Part shown: piece after piece, positions 36,512 to 51,500 of the stretch
Layout of the letters: every line of letters starts with the position of its first letter
How positions within the stretch are numbered: position 1 is the stretch's first letter
Origin: Thamnaconus septentrionalis
Lineage: Eukaryota > Chordata > Actinopteri > Tetraodontiformes > Monacanthidae
Direction of reading: 5' to 3'
DNA length: 64,000 nucleotides
Assembly (NCBI GenBank): GCA_009823395.1
Contig: CM020511.1
Span: 11,807,001-11,871,000, forward strand
Translations under genes and position numbers: made by a program
The notes under the pieces: generated by a model
What the model saw: the letters and a program-made list of their open reading frames with translations, nothing else
What the model was told of the DNA's origin: nothing
The model's database searches: none

Positions 36512-39500
36512 ATGGCCGAGCAGCGATGCGGGGACCACGGAAGGGTGACGGATGCTGCGGCGGCGGCGGCGGCAGCAGCATCAGCAGCAGCAGAGACTCG
36601 CCGGGCTGGGCATCACCATCACCACCACCACCACAGCGCCATGAACCTGACCGAGGAACCGGCCACCGAGTGCCTGTCCCTGGAGGAGATACTGGGACTG
36701 TACGGTCAGCCCATCAACGAGGAGCAGGCTTGGGCCGTGTGCTACCAATGCTGCCGGACGCTGGCCAAGGGACACCGGAGCAGAAGGAGCTCCTCCGCCG
36801 CGGCCGGAGCATCATCATCAGCGGCGGCAGCGGCGGCGGGCGCGAGGAGGATCGAAGGACCGGGGGACGTTCGGATACAGAGAGACGGCTCCGTGCGGGT
36901 GGAACACCTGGGCTGTGAAGGTAAGACGCGGTTTAAGACATGGTTGGCCACGTAGCTGTGCGAATCTTGGGCAGGGCAGGCCGCCGCTTACATTTGAATG
37001 ATGGAGCTGAAGTGTTGTGTTTTTTTTTTTTTTTTTTTTTACAGGGCTCTGTAAATTCTAGAAGGGTCTGTCAGAGCAGCACTATCACCTGCACACTTAA
37101 AAAGGATCATTCACAGTCAAACAACGACACCGTTGTTAAAATTGTGTTTGTCTTCAGTGCATGTACGCCCCATAATTTGTAATTTACTGGGTGTGTGCAA
37201 ACATGCATGCAAAAATCAGCCAGGTGATGGCTTCATTGCACATGACCTGACCAGTGATAAACAAAGGAACACCACAGCACAGGCCCCCACTGCTCCTCAT
37301 CCCATCTTCCTCACCTCAACCAGTGCTTTTACCGACGGAGGGAGGGCATGTGCACGTGTCATGTGGTTCCCCCTTTCTTGTTAAAAGCCTCTCAGTCTGT
37401 TTGCCACTTTATATCCGATCAGTGTGTTCAGTCTGCTGAGTGTGAGGGGAGAGCATGTGATGTGCAAGGGCCACTGATCAGATCAAGGTGCGGGCAGATA
37501 TGAGAATAAGATACAGCGCTGGTTTAGCCAGCTGTTATTATGGTCATTGTGTTCGTATTGGATGTGATGCAGTCCAGCTGTGTGATTTTTTTTTTTTTTT
37601 TACTTGCCAAGCTGTAAGAATGCACATATTGAGTTGGGGTGGCAATGAAACGAGCTGGGCACTTCTGGTTTGATTTTGCCCAGTATATGGAAGAGTTCCA
37701 GTGTTTTCTTGGCGTGTTTCTACTCTAGTTTAGATCAAAACAATTGGATATGCCGCGCATTTTCAGCAAATGGGTGTGTGCACCTATTTTAAAAAGAAAT
37801 CTCCCCAATAGCGTTGCTAATTAGCTGCTATAATCACATGAAGGAATCACACCCACTGCGCCCAGAGCAGATTGATAAACTGCTTCATATCTGTTGGCCT
37901 AAGCCTGTTAGAGATGATTCTTGAGGGCCTGACCGATGTGCTTTTAACTCGGCCCTAGAATGCTGCTGAGTCAATGTCAGGGATTTTAATTCAAAGGATG
38001 CATTGACGGTTCAGTTTAATCAAGTTTCCTGAGCAAATCTTGGAGGCACAGCTGCGGTGATGAGGATGCCGATGGTTGTGACCTGCACGTCTATATGCTC
38101 AGTATGAATGGGCTATTTTTAGGAGCATGGAAGCATCCATTAGAGAGGGGAGTCGGGCCTTGTTTTCCCTGCTGCCCATGCAATTTTTTCTCTCTCCATA
38201 TTTTTGTGTTAGCAAAAGAGCTGTCAGATTTGCTTTTTGATAATACCATTGTAGTATTTCTTGTTTATAATTTCTACATTGTGCAACACAGAGGAGTCAG
38301 AGGATTGGACACATTTAATCGCTTAATGACTACATTATTTTAAAATGCATTCTGTGCAATGATTTGGCTTTTGAATCAGGTTGCTGCAGATGAAATACAA
38401 TTTCCACAGCAGTTTCAAAAGAATTCAGCAGAACAAACATCCCTCATTTGCTGTATAGGAGGCATATGTTCACACAGCAGCCATTATTATTCTAAACTGG
38501 ACGTTATATAACGCTATGAGTAGGTGGAAATAATGTTTTTACATAAATGTGTTGTGAGTTTGTGGTTGGGCTGTTAAAATTAACAGGCATTGCTAAACAA
38601 TATGAAACACTCAAGCTGCATATTTCAACCAGTTATCCCCCTAATCTATACTATAAGATAATATTTGCATGCATGAGCTGCTCGTTCTTCTTTACATGAA
38701 GTCACTATTTACGGAGATACATTTACTTATACTTGGTCTGATGTGCAATTATATCAGAACAGTATGTATCAGAGTAATTTTTCACGTGATGTACGAGTTA
38801 AATAATGTGCTGCACAGTACACATTGAAATCCCATCTATTGTCAGTAATTAAAACAAAAGGAAACATTCCATACAGCGACCACCTTAATATATATATTTT
38901 TGTTTTTTTCCAAAGATAAAAAACCTCAGCATTAGTCAAGTCTTGGATTGGTTGGATTGGGTTAGTTGAATGTTTAGGTGGAAACATGTTAATTGGTCTG
39001 TTTGTCAAACATGGTCAAAATCGGTCTAAATTCTCTTATTAAAATCAGCCCTGGCAGCTGGTGGTTGCAGCGTTACATAGGCGCCGTTTGTCTTCATATG
39101 CTTCCAAGTTAACTGAACGGTGTTTTTGCTGGGCTATGATCAGAGAAAACCACAAGAATTCCTCCATTTCTGGGGGTATTTTCACAATCTTGTTGTATCA
39201 TATCCTCAGTTCTTTTCTCAGTCTCACAGGTTCTGCAAAAGTAATTGTACTCAACTTTAAAAAAAAAACAGTTTCACGGTTGAAGCATCTAGTTTTGCCA
39301 GCTTTAATTCAGTTTGTCAAGACCTACATTTAAAAATGACATGAAAAGTAGGACGCCTGTTTGTTATGTTGTGAATCAGGTGTATTGTATCGATAAGTAA
39401 TCTTTCACATCACAAACCGGTCAGGAGGACACATGCCACAGTGTTATGGCTGTATCATGCCGCGGTTTGGCATGCATACAGTATCTTATGATGCAGTCCA

Positions 39501-42500
39501 CGTCACGATGATGTCAGAGCTGCTGGAGTGTTGCATTGCCGCGCGTTTCAACACAAAAAAGCTGTTTGTCGACGGAGTCATCTGTTCGCGGGATGTTTGT
39601 TCGTGGGGTAAAAGCTGTGCGACTGTAGCCCGGAGACACATTAAAGTAGGCCTTCATGTTCAAGTGCCTACATTCACGGATGATTTTTGTCAACATCCGT
39701 CACATGCTCCATAGAGCACTGACATCACAGGAAGAAAACAGAGCTTTTCATTAAAATGGGTCCAGTTTGAGTAACAATGTTATGGGAACTTGAGCAGCAG
39801 CAGGTTTAATGAGTAAAGGGATATTTTGTTACTGATGAATAAGATAAGTGTTTGACCACAGCAAGATGTGGAGAAGACGGCAGAAATTACAACTGTGATT
39901 TTGTTTTTTGCTCAGTTCCATTGGTATGGGTCAGTTTGTTCAGAACGGGTATATTCCTGTCCATATGGAAATTAGCCTACCGCTGCGGTGGATGGCGTGT
40001 TTCTTTTCCCATCATGACCAAGCTAATGCCATTTTGAATTACTCATAATATACTGCCGATTTGAAAACATGCATCCTATTAGTTCTCAGGTAAAAGGCAC
40101 AGAAACAGCTTCTGCTGTTGTGAAACCTACAGTCAAGCGGAGTCATTGTAGGGAGGTGCAGGGTTTTACCAAGAAAAATAAACTCCTATCTGTGGCCTAA
40201 TTTTTTTTAGAGGTCTGCATCATGAATAGCCCTATGCGTTGCTTTAGGTCATGTAGATCTACAAAGGCACTGGTATACTGATAATGAACCCTCCCCCCGA
40301 AAAGAAAATTCTAGCCTTATTTTTAAATGTACTATCGGCTTATTTTCCTGAAAATAAAAAAATCTAGGCCTGGGCTTTATTACAATAAACCAATTTTTTC
40401 ATGTTCCTACACCTAATTGCTAATTTTACTGCATACAATTGTTTATACCCCGTAATTACTAGCAATCATGTAAATGTGCCTTTTTGCTCTTATAATTGGT
40501 GTTGTTCACCCTGTTTAAATTTTTGCAGGGATTTCAGTGCACCCTTACACAAAGAACAGTTTACATGTTACATGCATGGCTAACATGGATGACGAAAAGC
40601 AAAAGCACAAGCAGTCAAGTGTATGATACAGAACAATGACGTGTGTAATCTGCTTCATGCTTGTGCTTGCATGTACTGCCTGTTATAACACTGTTTCCTT
40701 GTTTCCCCGCAGGTAAATACAGCCCTTGCACAACAACGGCGGTAAGTAACCTACTTTAATAATGTTTACAGTGAGGCCTTTCACCATCGCAGGATTTGCA
40801 GTGGTTTCAGGAGTTTTGTGTGGAAATATGTACTTGCGTGCAGTATCAGGCCTGCCGTCAGCAAGATGAGGAAATAGAAGCAAATAATAAGGAAATAAAG
40901 TCTTTAGTATGACCTTCAAGACAAACAGGTCTCTTGAGGGTGATGTGTAGTTTGTCCATTGTGGGTTACAGTAGAAACGGAGCACAACCTCACTTACTAT
41001 TATTACAAGGTAGCGAAAGCAATACGATACTTAGTTTTTTTTTTCAGTCATGTACATTAATAGAATTTTCTTCAATGCTTTTTATTACATATACAGTGCA
41101 ATACAGTTGCTAATGTTTTTTCTGGATACTCCAGAAAGCCTTAGTTGCAGGTTGGGAAACTCCATCGTTGTGTCTTGAGTGGGTGGAATGGAGTTAAAGA
41201 GCTATTGACATATTAATGAAAGGACTCATCTGGTTGTGTGGTAATACAATAATGAGAGTCTGAACCACAGAAAGGAGGACATATTGCAGTAAAATACGTA
41301 AGCTCTGTTTGTTTTGGCATCAGCCGGCTGCAGGCAGACAGTCTGGAAATGAGAGATTACGCATACATTGGAAAAGGTGATTTGAAGTGGAACCACTGTC
41401 TGACAGCATTGCATGTGAAAAGATGTCTCAAAACAAGATCATATTTTTCTTGGTCCCAATAGATGATCAGCTTTTCATAGACATAAACAACACAACATAA
41501 TCATCTGTTTATTCCTATTTAATGAATTTAAATAGGAATAAACAGATGATAATGTTGTGTAATCACTTTTGACTAGGTACTGTGATAACATTATGCATCC
41601 CAATTAGCCAGGTGAAATGAATTCAGGCATAGCATTTGTTTGGTGCTTTAAAAATGAGGTAGAAAAAATATTCTATTGTTTGAACGAGCATGACTGCTGA
41701 ACATCCTTCTTTACACTGGGGTTCATCGAGAAAATGTACAAACTACCCTGCTCACACACACGACCAGACATAAGACAGACGTTGCTGGTTAGCCTCCCAT
41801 ACTCTCCTCCCTTGTTCCGTCTCTTCCCAAAGCTCCTCTGCCTCAACAGCCTCTTAGCTTCCTGCTCTCTCCACTGGCACAGTGGTTGGAAATGTCACCC
41901 AGCCCGGCCCCCTGGCGACGGCACCTCTGGGAGCCGTTTCAGACCTAATTAAAGGGCTCCTGCACAACCGCTCTCTGTTCTCTCATCAGCTGATGTTAAT
42001 TGCGGTGAAAGTAGCGCTCTGGATGTACTGCATTCTACTATCGCCTTTAATGATTTGATTTTTTGTTAGTAGCTGTAGGTGAGAGCTTTTCAGAGTGCTA
42101 GGAGCTGCGTAATCTCCATGAAGGTGAACTGAAATATTATTGATCCATTTGATATTACTGTGAGGATGCGGTTTATGTTTTTGAAGTGGGACTCTGAGTC
42201 ACACTGCTGTGTAAAAAGGGGCTGTGATACCAGATGGGTGGCAAGTAAAGATCACCGCGGGTAGCAGGGAAGGGAATATAACTGTGCGGGCAAATCCCAG
42301 CTAAGCAGCTTTGCCCTAGAAATGAGTTCTTCACAATACAGAGTGTTACAGGGCGGCAGGCAAAACTACAGCCGAGTTATTGGAGCTGCCTGGTGCTCAG
42401 GAGCTTGAAACCCTGACACAGGGGCATTCTGATAACATACAGTCTGAAATTAGCCCAAAACTGGATGAACAGGAGTGCATGTGTAGTCAGTCGTTTTTGA

Positions 42501-45500
42501 GTTTCTAACAAACAAGTTCCAAGTTTTTTACTTGTAAGAATCCTATTATTTTGCAAAACAGTCTCATATGAATATGTTGCCTTTTGCCTGGAAACGGAAT
42601 CACGCTAGCTACTAGTTCGTAACCTCAGAATGTGTGGATTATCCTCAATCACGTTCCCCTCTGTTGGAGTTTAACTGTGCATGGTTCATGGCGTCTTCAT
42701 GAGCAGGGCTTTGAAGTCTGGGAAGGATTAGAGTTTAATGTCAAATTAATATAAACAGAAAATTCAGTCGGGGGATTCGTTTCCATTTTTCGTAAGAGAA
42801 TTGGCTGCTTTGCTCGTTATTGAGCAGCATACAGAAAAAAAAAACATTAGAAATGGAAGAAATTGTGTTTGCAAGCATTCGTTTTGTGCTTTGATTTGCC
42901 TGTTTCCTATCACTTTGGTGACAGCTCTACACAAATAAAGCCAAAAGTCTTTTGATTTTCTTGCTCTCATCCAACGCTATTATCATCAGTGGATACATTG
43001 ATTTTTACTACGATCCAATTAGCTGGTCAATTGGACAAGGAGTTCTGTTTTGGTAGATGGCATTTTCAGACATTTGGATATGAGGACAGATTATTCTGCT
43101 TTATCCACGTGGTACAATATGACTTGGTAAAATTGAGGTTCTTCCATTTGAGGTTCCCATTTCATAGTTTGTGCCACCTGCAGGTAGAAATGTGTTAGTA
43201 ACGAGCTGCAGATTTATCAGGAATATTTTTTGCCGTCTTAAAGCAGACACAAATAGTGAAAACAGTTGGATAAAATAAAAGAAATGAAAACGCTGAAAAA
43301 GGCGCTAATCATGACAGATGATTCTTCAGCGTGTTATAATGGTACAAGTATAAAAACTCTTATGCAAACATTTTTTTTTTTTTTTTTTTTTACATTTCAA
43401 GCAGAGAGACATTTCCTGGCAGGATATTTTCCTGCTCAATTTCACTGCCATGACCCAGTTGGTTTAACCAGCTAATGTGTGAATTTACATGCTACAAATC
43501 CTCATATTGTTCAGGCAATCCCTTAATTCTGAAAAAAAAAATCTGCTGACCCTTGTAATCCGCTGCCAGTGTGTTGGTGGTGATGGATGAGAGGCTGCAG
43601 AGTAGCAGAGGATAAATAAATGTTTGGTGACTCAGCTTAACTCAGAGTTGTTGACTGCTAAATTTTCTAGAACCGTGTTGCTCTGCGTAATTCCTCACTG
43701 CCTCCGTCGACAACGTACTGACTCTCCCTCACCACCAGGGTGATACTTCATCTCACAGTGTTGCCCCGAGACGTTATCACTTCCAGCAACTCAGTAGATT
43801 TGCATAGTTTAGAAAAGACATACTTTAATGTTTCAAACCTTGATAAATGATACACTGTAATTGGTGTCCTAATAAACACTTAGTATCACTGTTATGTTTT
43901 CTTGGCAACATAACCCTCTAGTGTTGTCACATCCAATCTGATCAGTTATCCCTTTATGTCACATACAACATCAACTCAAATACTGAGACAAAGCGTTAGA
44001 CCCCTTCATTGTGTGAGGAACAATTACCGACCAGTCGGTGGATAATTGACAAATCCTCTTGTGAGACTATCGTCATTGCCGCTTCACTCTCATCAGTGAG
44101 AATGAGATGAGAATTGAAGAAAAGCACCATTGCATCCTATAATGTATTTGTCTTCTTTGAGCCACTGAGGCTTGGCAAAATGTTCAGGTGAGGTTATGAG
44201 GACAACAGCTTTGGGGAAATGCTATAAAAAAAACAAAAAACAAAAAACATCCCTGTGTGCGTCACACTGGGTTGCATTTTGCCGAGCTGCCGTCCTCTCC
44301 GTGACAAGAGTGCTGAAATTCCAGCCCAGCCGTTTGATGTTCTGCTGTGTGTGATGATGGCCACCGCCGCACTTTGCATGGCAGGCAAATCTCCTCTGGT
44401 TCACGTCTTCGTCTCTGCTCCTCCCTGCTATCCTTTTTTCCCTTCCAACTACCCCCCCGACTCTCCTCCTCCTCCTCCCCCCTTCCTTCTGATCCATCTG
44501 GTCGATTGCCCGTAAGCCTGGGAACCAGTCTGGAAGATTTCTTTTAGGCACAACTGTCCTCTAATTTTTTTGTCACAATTTGCAGCAGCGCTCTGCAGAG
44601 CTGTTCTGCACAGTTCCGAACACAAGAACTGAGCACAGATCGGTTCCAGTTATGCAAAGGTATTTTCCCTCTTTAATTAGGGGGAGAGAAAACACATCTG
44701 TTAAAAGTGTGTTTTGGCTTGAAAAATACATAATGCAGGCTGTCAGCAAGGACTTGCATCAGATATAATTATCTTCCGCCCACCATTAGACCTATTAATG
44801 GCTTTTATTGCCAATCCTGATTTTTACACTTGATATCCCTTCAGGTTTTAATTCAATGTTTCTAATTTGTCACTTGGTAAAATTTGCAATTTTGGGACTG
44901 TTGTTACTATCACGATAGTCCTGAGCAGCCACACCATGGCTTTTACATTGTGCAATTGTTATCAAACTGGAAAGATTACTGCCCTCTTTTCCAAATACAA
45001 GTAGTATGCATGTACTATTAGGAAAAAAATATGGAAAAACCTGCATTCTAACGTACTGTACATGTATTTTTTGACACTCATCCAGAAAGCAGAAGAACTA
45101 CGTCTTCAGCATTCTGAAGTCCTCTGCAATACATTGAGGCAAAGTGTGCGTTTTTATGTTTCCTTCAGTACATGTATGTGTATGTGTGTGTGTGTGTGTG
45201 TGTGTGCCCGCCCCCACCACCCTGTGGAGCCACAGCTGAGACAAAGAGGTGGCATTCAGCCAAGCAACCCACCCCCCCAGCTCCTATGTGCTGATGGGAG
45301 ACTGAGGCCCAGATGTCTCAAATGACGCCTCCCCTCCTCCTTCTCCGCCTATTAATTTACCTTTGATTATCATTTCCACAGTCACTCCCCCACCGACCCC
45401 CCACCCCGTGACCTTTCTGACCCGTTCAGGGTCTCTATCATTTCGCTCTTCCTGGCGTCTGTCTTTGATCCTTTTCTTGTGTCGCCCTCAGTGAAGCCCG

Positions 45501-48500
45501 AGACTCATTTTTCTCTCAGCATTTTATATGCTGCTTTCCCCCCCACCAACCCCCCACGGAAAAAAAAAAAAAACCATCAGGCTTTTCTCAGTGCTCAAGG
45601 CTGCAGAATAATCCCATGTGTGATTTACTGCTCTAGTCTTTTGTCTCAGCTTTGACATTGCTGCCTCTATGCACTAAAACACCCGAGGGCAGACTGACGC
45701 TACAAACTAAGCAGCTCCACATCGACGGGCACCAAAGACCAGAACTGAAAATGTATTCAGCATGAGCTTCACCCAGGAAGTGTGTTTTTCATGGATGGTT
45801 TAGTCACTACTTCACTGTGGGCATTTGGGAGTTCTTATTGGTATTACATGCTAACCAAATAGTTCTCATCTGTAAATAGTGTGTACATTGTGTGGGAGAG
45901 TGAGTGCAATATTGTATCATTGAATTATTGAACCGCATGGTATGGCCTTGACAATTGGTGTATATTTTATCGTACTGCAACTGTGTGGAAAAGCCCAAAC
46001 AGGGACTTGTGTTGAGAATTAGCATTAGCTTTAAACTCAACACGCATCACATCAGCTGCAAGCTTGTATCTATGTTTAAATGCATTGTCCCTGTCAAATA
46101 AATAAATAAATAAATAAATAGATAAACAAATAAGGGGACCCCACTGATTGTTTATCACATTTAAATTCAAGTGAAAATGCAGTTTTAGCCACAGGAAACC
46201 TTTAACTGAGAATCAATTTCACTCAGTTCTCTGTCTTGTTCTACCGGATGTTTTTTGTTTTTTTTCACTCTTTTAAGTGTGACCATACAAATTGAAAAGT
46301 GTAGCATTCAGCCGTCTCGCTGCTGCTATAGCATCTTAGCTTTCCTTGACATTGACTCGGCGTTGTGATAATGTAAAGCTGCATCCAGTCGTTTTAAGAT
46401 ATCAAATCTTTAACCAGCTTCAGGGGGTGTTTACCTTTTGGATCATTGGACCTTTACATTGCACAGCCACATTTCTCCTAATAAACGACCGGCAAAGTTG
46501 GCACATGGGACAGAGTCAGAAAGGAGTAGATTTTGCTGATTGAACTTGATGCAATCTATCTACACCTGAGATGAAGTGCTGATAGATTAGAGTTACTTCT
46601 TGTGGATGCTTACATTGGGTAGGTGCTTACAAGTCACTGTATTTGATGGGCCACCCCTTACAAACAATACCTAAGCGTAAAAATTGCTAATGTTCACCTC
46701 AGATGAACGTGACGTATGAATTACATCATGCTTTAAAAGCCTGACTCTACATGATGATGCTGCATACGTCTGTCCATCACAAGACCGCTAATCTGCTCCT
46801 AGCGTGAGCCGTCAAAATGCCACAGGGAGAATGTTTTTTGCTAGCGTGTAAATGGCAGAGTGGGGTCTTTCGTCAAAGGTCGAGACATGAGGTCACGGCA
46901 TTACAGCTGTTCAGCTCAGTGCTGGCACACAATGGAAGATCGCATTACATAATGGAAACACAAGTCCGTGTTTGTTTCAGGCATGGGAAGGATGCACAAG
47001 AGAAACAAATTGATGCAACCTGTTGCTTAATTAATCCACCTGGTTTGATCATGTCTCACTTTTTTCACAGAGCGTTCTCATTGAAATCTGCAACTGTAAA
47101 AAGAAAGAGAAATGTCTTCCAATGCAATGATGACCAACACATCATGCATCTCCTGTGCCTCTCCAGGTGATCGAGTCTCTGGGCATCATGATCTACAAGG
47201 CTCTGGATTATGGGCTCAAGGAGAACGAGGAGCGGGAGCTGAGCCCCCCTCTGGAGGAGCTCATCGCTTTAATGACCAACATGGTCGACAGTGACACCTG
47301 CCCTGACGAAGGCTATGAAGCCCCAGAGGAAGAGGACGAGGCGGAGGACGACCCCGACGACATCAGCAGTGTTCACGGCTACAGAGACATCCTGGAGGTA
47401 GGCGCTGAAGAAATGTGGCCGGGGCTGTCTTTACTTGTCATTAGACCACATGCTCAGTAGTGGTAGTAGTAGTAGTAGTAGTAGTAGTTGCAATAGTAGT
47501 AGTAGTAGTAGTAGTAGTAGGCATTGTGGGGCTGATTAACTCTACTCTCTTGCACGGCAGCCCTCAGATTTTTAAAGTTGATCCTGTCCTGGAAAATGTC
47601 TTTACAGCCAGTATGATACAGGCAAAGAAAAAATGTATTAAAAATACATATATACTTAATTCTTGAATAAAAAACAAGCTCCAATGGAATTTCTACAGTC
47701 ATATTCTACTGAAGTACTTTGTATGTAAAATGAATGGAGTCTTTGTGATGTCACCCATTGGTGACAAACAATTCTGGTTTGTGTTGAAATTGGATGATTT
47801 CATATTCTTTCACTAACTTGTGCTACCAGAGGTGGGCAATGATTAGAGCGTGAGTGCAGCATGAGACCAATTCTGGTCAGCCAACAAGTACTTGGCTACT
47901 AAAATGCCACGGTCACAACTATGGCCGTTTATACCTAGAACTAGACCACATCTGACAAAACGGACATGAAGGCCTAGTTAAGGATTTTTTCCGAGTGATT
48001 TAGACCAGCCCAAAAAAAAAAATCCAGTTTGTAAAGATATGAATTTATTCTTCCTCTCCATGTCATTTTCAGTCATTTTGCAACCATTTTTGGCGGCCTC
48101 TGTTGGCCACAAGATAGATTGCTGATTTTTGGATTTTCCCTTTTGAATTTCCCTTTTGAAAGTGGAAGCGCCCTCCATATTTATATACAGTGGATGGAAG
48201 TTTGTCATCAATGTTGTCCTGTGGGGTTTATGTCTCTCTCCCTCACACACACACACATACACGCACTAGTGGCAGTCTGAGTGGCCTGTTGGTGAACTAG
48301 CTGTCACTCTCGTTTGCCATCTCAATGTTTATTTGACTCGCTACACTGACTCGCTGCCCCTAGTTTACCTTTTGCTCCACTGTATTCGAACCATGTGACC
48401 AAGAATACATTATTAAAAAACATAATCCCAAAAGTTGATGTGAAAAAAAATTGACTATACTTTTATGTTGTCCTGTTATGAAAAAAAATCCTAAACATCG

Positions 48501-51500
48501 TCCTCATTTGAACTATGAGGTAAACGGTCCAGTGTGTACTGAGTGTCCCCCCTGCTTCACTCTCTGTCCTGTAGCTGTGCACGGCTCATCTTCCTGGCCT
48601 GTCTGATGCCTCCAGTCACTACCAGGCAGTGTGTCGGGCGCTGTACACAGAAACCAGGGAGCTCCACACTTTCCTGGACAAGATAAAGAGTGCCAAAGAG
48701 GTGAGTTGTCATCTTCATAACCGTCATAATCAATCAAATGCTCATGACATCATTTTTTTTAGCTTGTTGTTCTTTTTTGATATATCAGCTGCAGTTTAGC
48801 AGATGCCCCTGCCTTCATGAACCCCATGGCAGTGTGAAAGCTCTAGATGTACTGTCTTGAAGGTTAGGTTTTAGGTTTTAGTTTAAAGCTTCTTCAGTTC
48901 TGGATGACTAACAACCTTGCCCACCAGAAACAAATTAGCTGTGGTTGTGTGGTGACAGCAGTCCTTTCTGAATACACTTTGCACCTGCAATGAACCACAA
49001 ATGAGGCGACTTGCAAACGTGGCATCATGGTGGTGCAGTGGTTTGCACTGTCACATCGCAGTAATAACGATGCGGGTTTGATTCCCGGGCCTGGGTCTGT
49101 GTCTGTTCTCTCCCGGAACTCTGGCTTCCTACCACAGTGGGAAAGACACACACACTCAGACAGGCCAACTGGCAATTCTGTATCGTCCGTTAGTGTGAAA
49201 GCGAGTGTAAATGGAAAATGGATGGATGGATGGATGAGCCTAGCGAGGCACCTCAGAGACTGGGGCCCGGAGGGCAGCATGTAATACAGTGTTCAGACAG
49301 TTTGCAGTGTGACAGAACAGAGGCAGTCAGCGGATGCACAGAGGACGATGCAGCCGTGGAAATGGCTGCGGCGGGACGGAGGGATGAATGGACACATCAG
49401 TGCGTGGTCTATACTCCTCCAGCTGTGACATAACGTCCACAACAACTGACTCACCGCGTATCCGCAAAGTCTCTCGCGCATCAGTTGGCGCTCATTTTCA
49501 TTTGTAGCACGTGACATCGGACAAATGCTAAGAATGTGCACCGAATACATGCAAAGATGGAAAGGTTTCACAATCATCTTTAATCTTAAATAATTCTTAT
49601 TTACACTATTTTTTATTAATGGTTGCATTAACTACTTTACATGTTCTATAATTGTCCCCTAACAGTTTTATATTGCTAGCTTTTGTGAGTTGTATACATT
49701 TACAAGTATATTTTAATTGACACAGATACAGATTTTTTGTTCTTTATTTTCCATTTTTGTTTTTCTCTGATTTCAACGTGCATGGAGTTCGACTGGCAAA
49801 AAAGCAACAGGGAAATGTTTTCACGGCATTACTTATTGTTGGACTTATTCACTGCATTTTATCACTTTATGAAATATTAAATATGCTACATTTTGTTTTT
49901 TTGTTTAACTAAGTGAGGGCCTCCCCTGATTAATGAAGAACGAGTAAAGTAAATCAGATTCATTTGGCCAATTTCAATAATGTCAGTCAGAAATCCCTTT
50001 AGTGAGGTAACTAGAATGATATCATCAGAAATGATTTAGGATTTGACTCGCACATTTAGCATAAGAAAGGTTCAGAGAGTTTACAGACAGCTCATAAATT
50101 TGAAAGTTCAAAATTCAAACGCATGATTGGCACAAGTGATGTGCGTGCACATCATGCACAACCTTTCAGACCTCTGCAAGTTAGCGCCTGAGCGAAATAT
50201 AGCCGTAAAGTCATTACATTAAAAGTCACCCTGTACTACCATGTACTAACACACCATGCTGGGGTCAGGAACAGTCACATGCTCCTGAAATGTGTGGTGC
50301 TTTGAGCGGATCCCCTGAAAATGTTTGTTTCAACTGATATTTTCCTGTGTAAAAACCTGGACAGAAGACTTGCATTTTTACATAGTTTAACAGATCTCCC
50401 GCACGACTCTATAAGCTTTGTCCATGTGAGGGTGTGTTTCTGGTAGAACGTGCAATGATTCAGCCACTACAGTAAAGTGCTCAGCCTGAAACAGTGATTT
50501 GCGAATGGATGAAAATAGCCGACATCGCCAGCTTCCGTGCAAAAGGTCCTCTTTCCTCTTGCTGCGGAGTAAAAAAAAGTGGGCGATGCAGTTGTTTGGA
50601 TGACGGGCCCTGCTCCTGCCCCCCGCCCGCTGACAGGACAGAGTGGGTCTCTGTGAGGGAGGTTGACAGAGATGTCAGACAGAGACGGAGAAGCCCTGCG
50701 GATGCGCTGACTCTCGGAGAGTTCAGGTTCTCTCAGCTGAAACCCAGACAGGCACGATGGGAATAATCGCGTGCAGCCGGGGGTCCGTGCGCGGTGGCGG
50801 GAATTTCTGCTCTTGTTTCTTAGCCTGTTCAAATACCACAGAGGATTAAAATCCTCCCGCAGCGTGTTTCTGGTGCGCGGCGCTCGCTGTGGGTCATGTG
50901 ACCGTGTCCGGGAAGGCGTCTGGCGTCTTGTTCCACTGGCTTCCTTGTTATGTGTAGCAGGTTTTTACAGCTGCGGTGTTTAACAATCCCAGCAGGGAAA
51001 TTGCAATGGACAATGTGATCATTTTCCAATCAAGTTCCCACGGAGACTGTTTCTCTTCAACTTCTTAAGGCTGTTTGGCTGCATGGCTGAGTCTCTGAGT
51101 CATTTTCTTACTGTAACCCCCCCCCCCCGGGCCATTATGGAACTCAGCTGCATGTTGGTTCCATTCCCATGAGTTGTGTGTGTGTGTGTGTGCGCGCCAG
51201 TTTCAGGCTTCCGTCCTGCTATACAGCACTGCTGCCAAGCGGGTAATGCATCTGAATGAATAGAGGGGATTTGGTCGGTTATGCAACTCAGAGAGCCCTG
51301 ACTGCCGGGTCAGAAAAAGGCTCAGAAATCCACCTAATGAAGAGGACAGATGCAGCATGTTTAACTCAAGCAGTGTTTGCAAATGATCGTGGCTTTTGGG
51401 GGAAAAAAAAAATCAAATCCAGTTGTAAAGACAGATGCAGTCGAGATGTGTGACAACATCAAGTGCGTAGAACACGCTTCTCCGACACTGTTGACGTTAC

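Noticed and set aside
39421..39720. 93-codon ORF in spire1 intron 1 as a nested gene
   Set aside because: No recognisable domain, no splice or promoter support. The CpG and CRE-like strings (cacgtca) could mean an enhancer, but this is unsupported.
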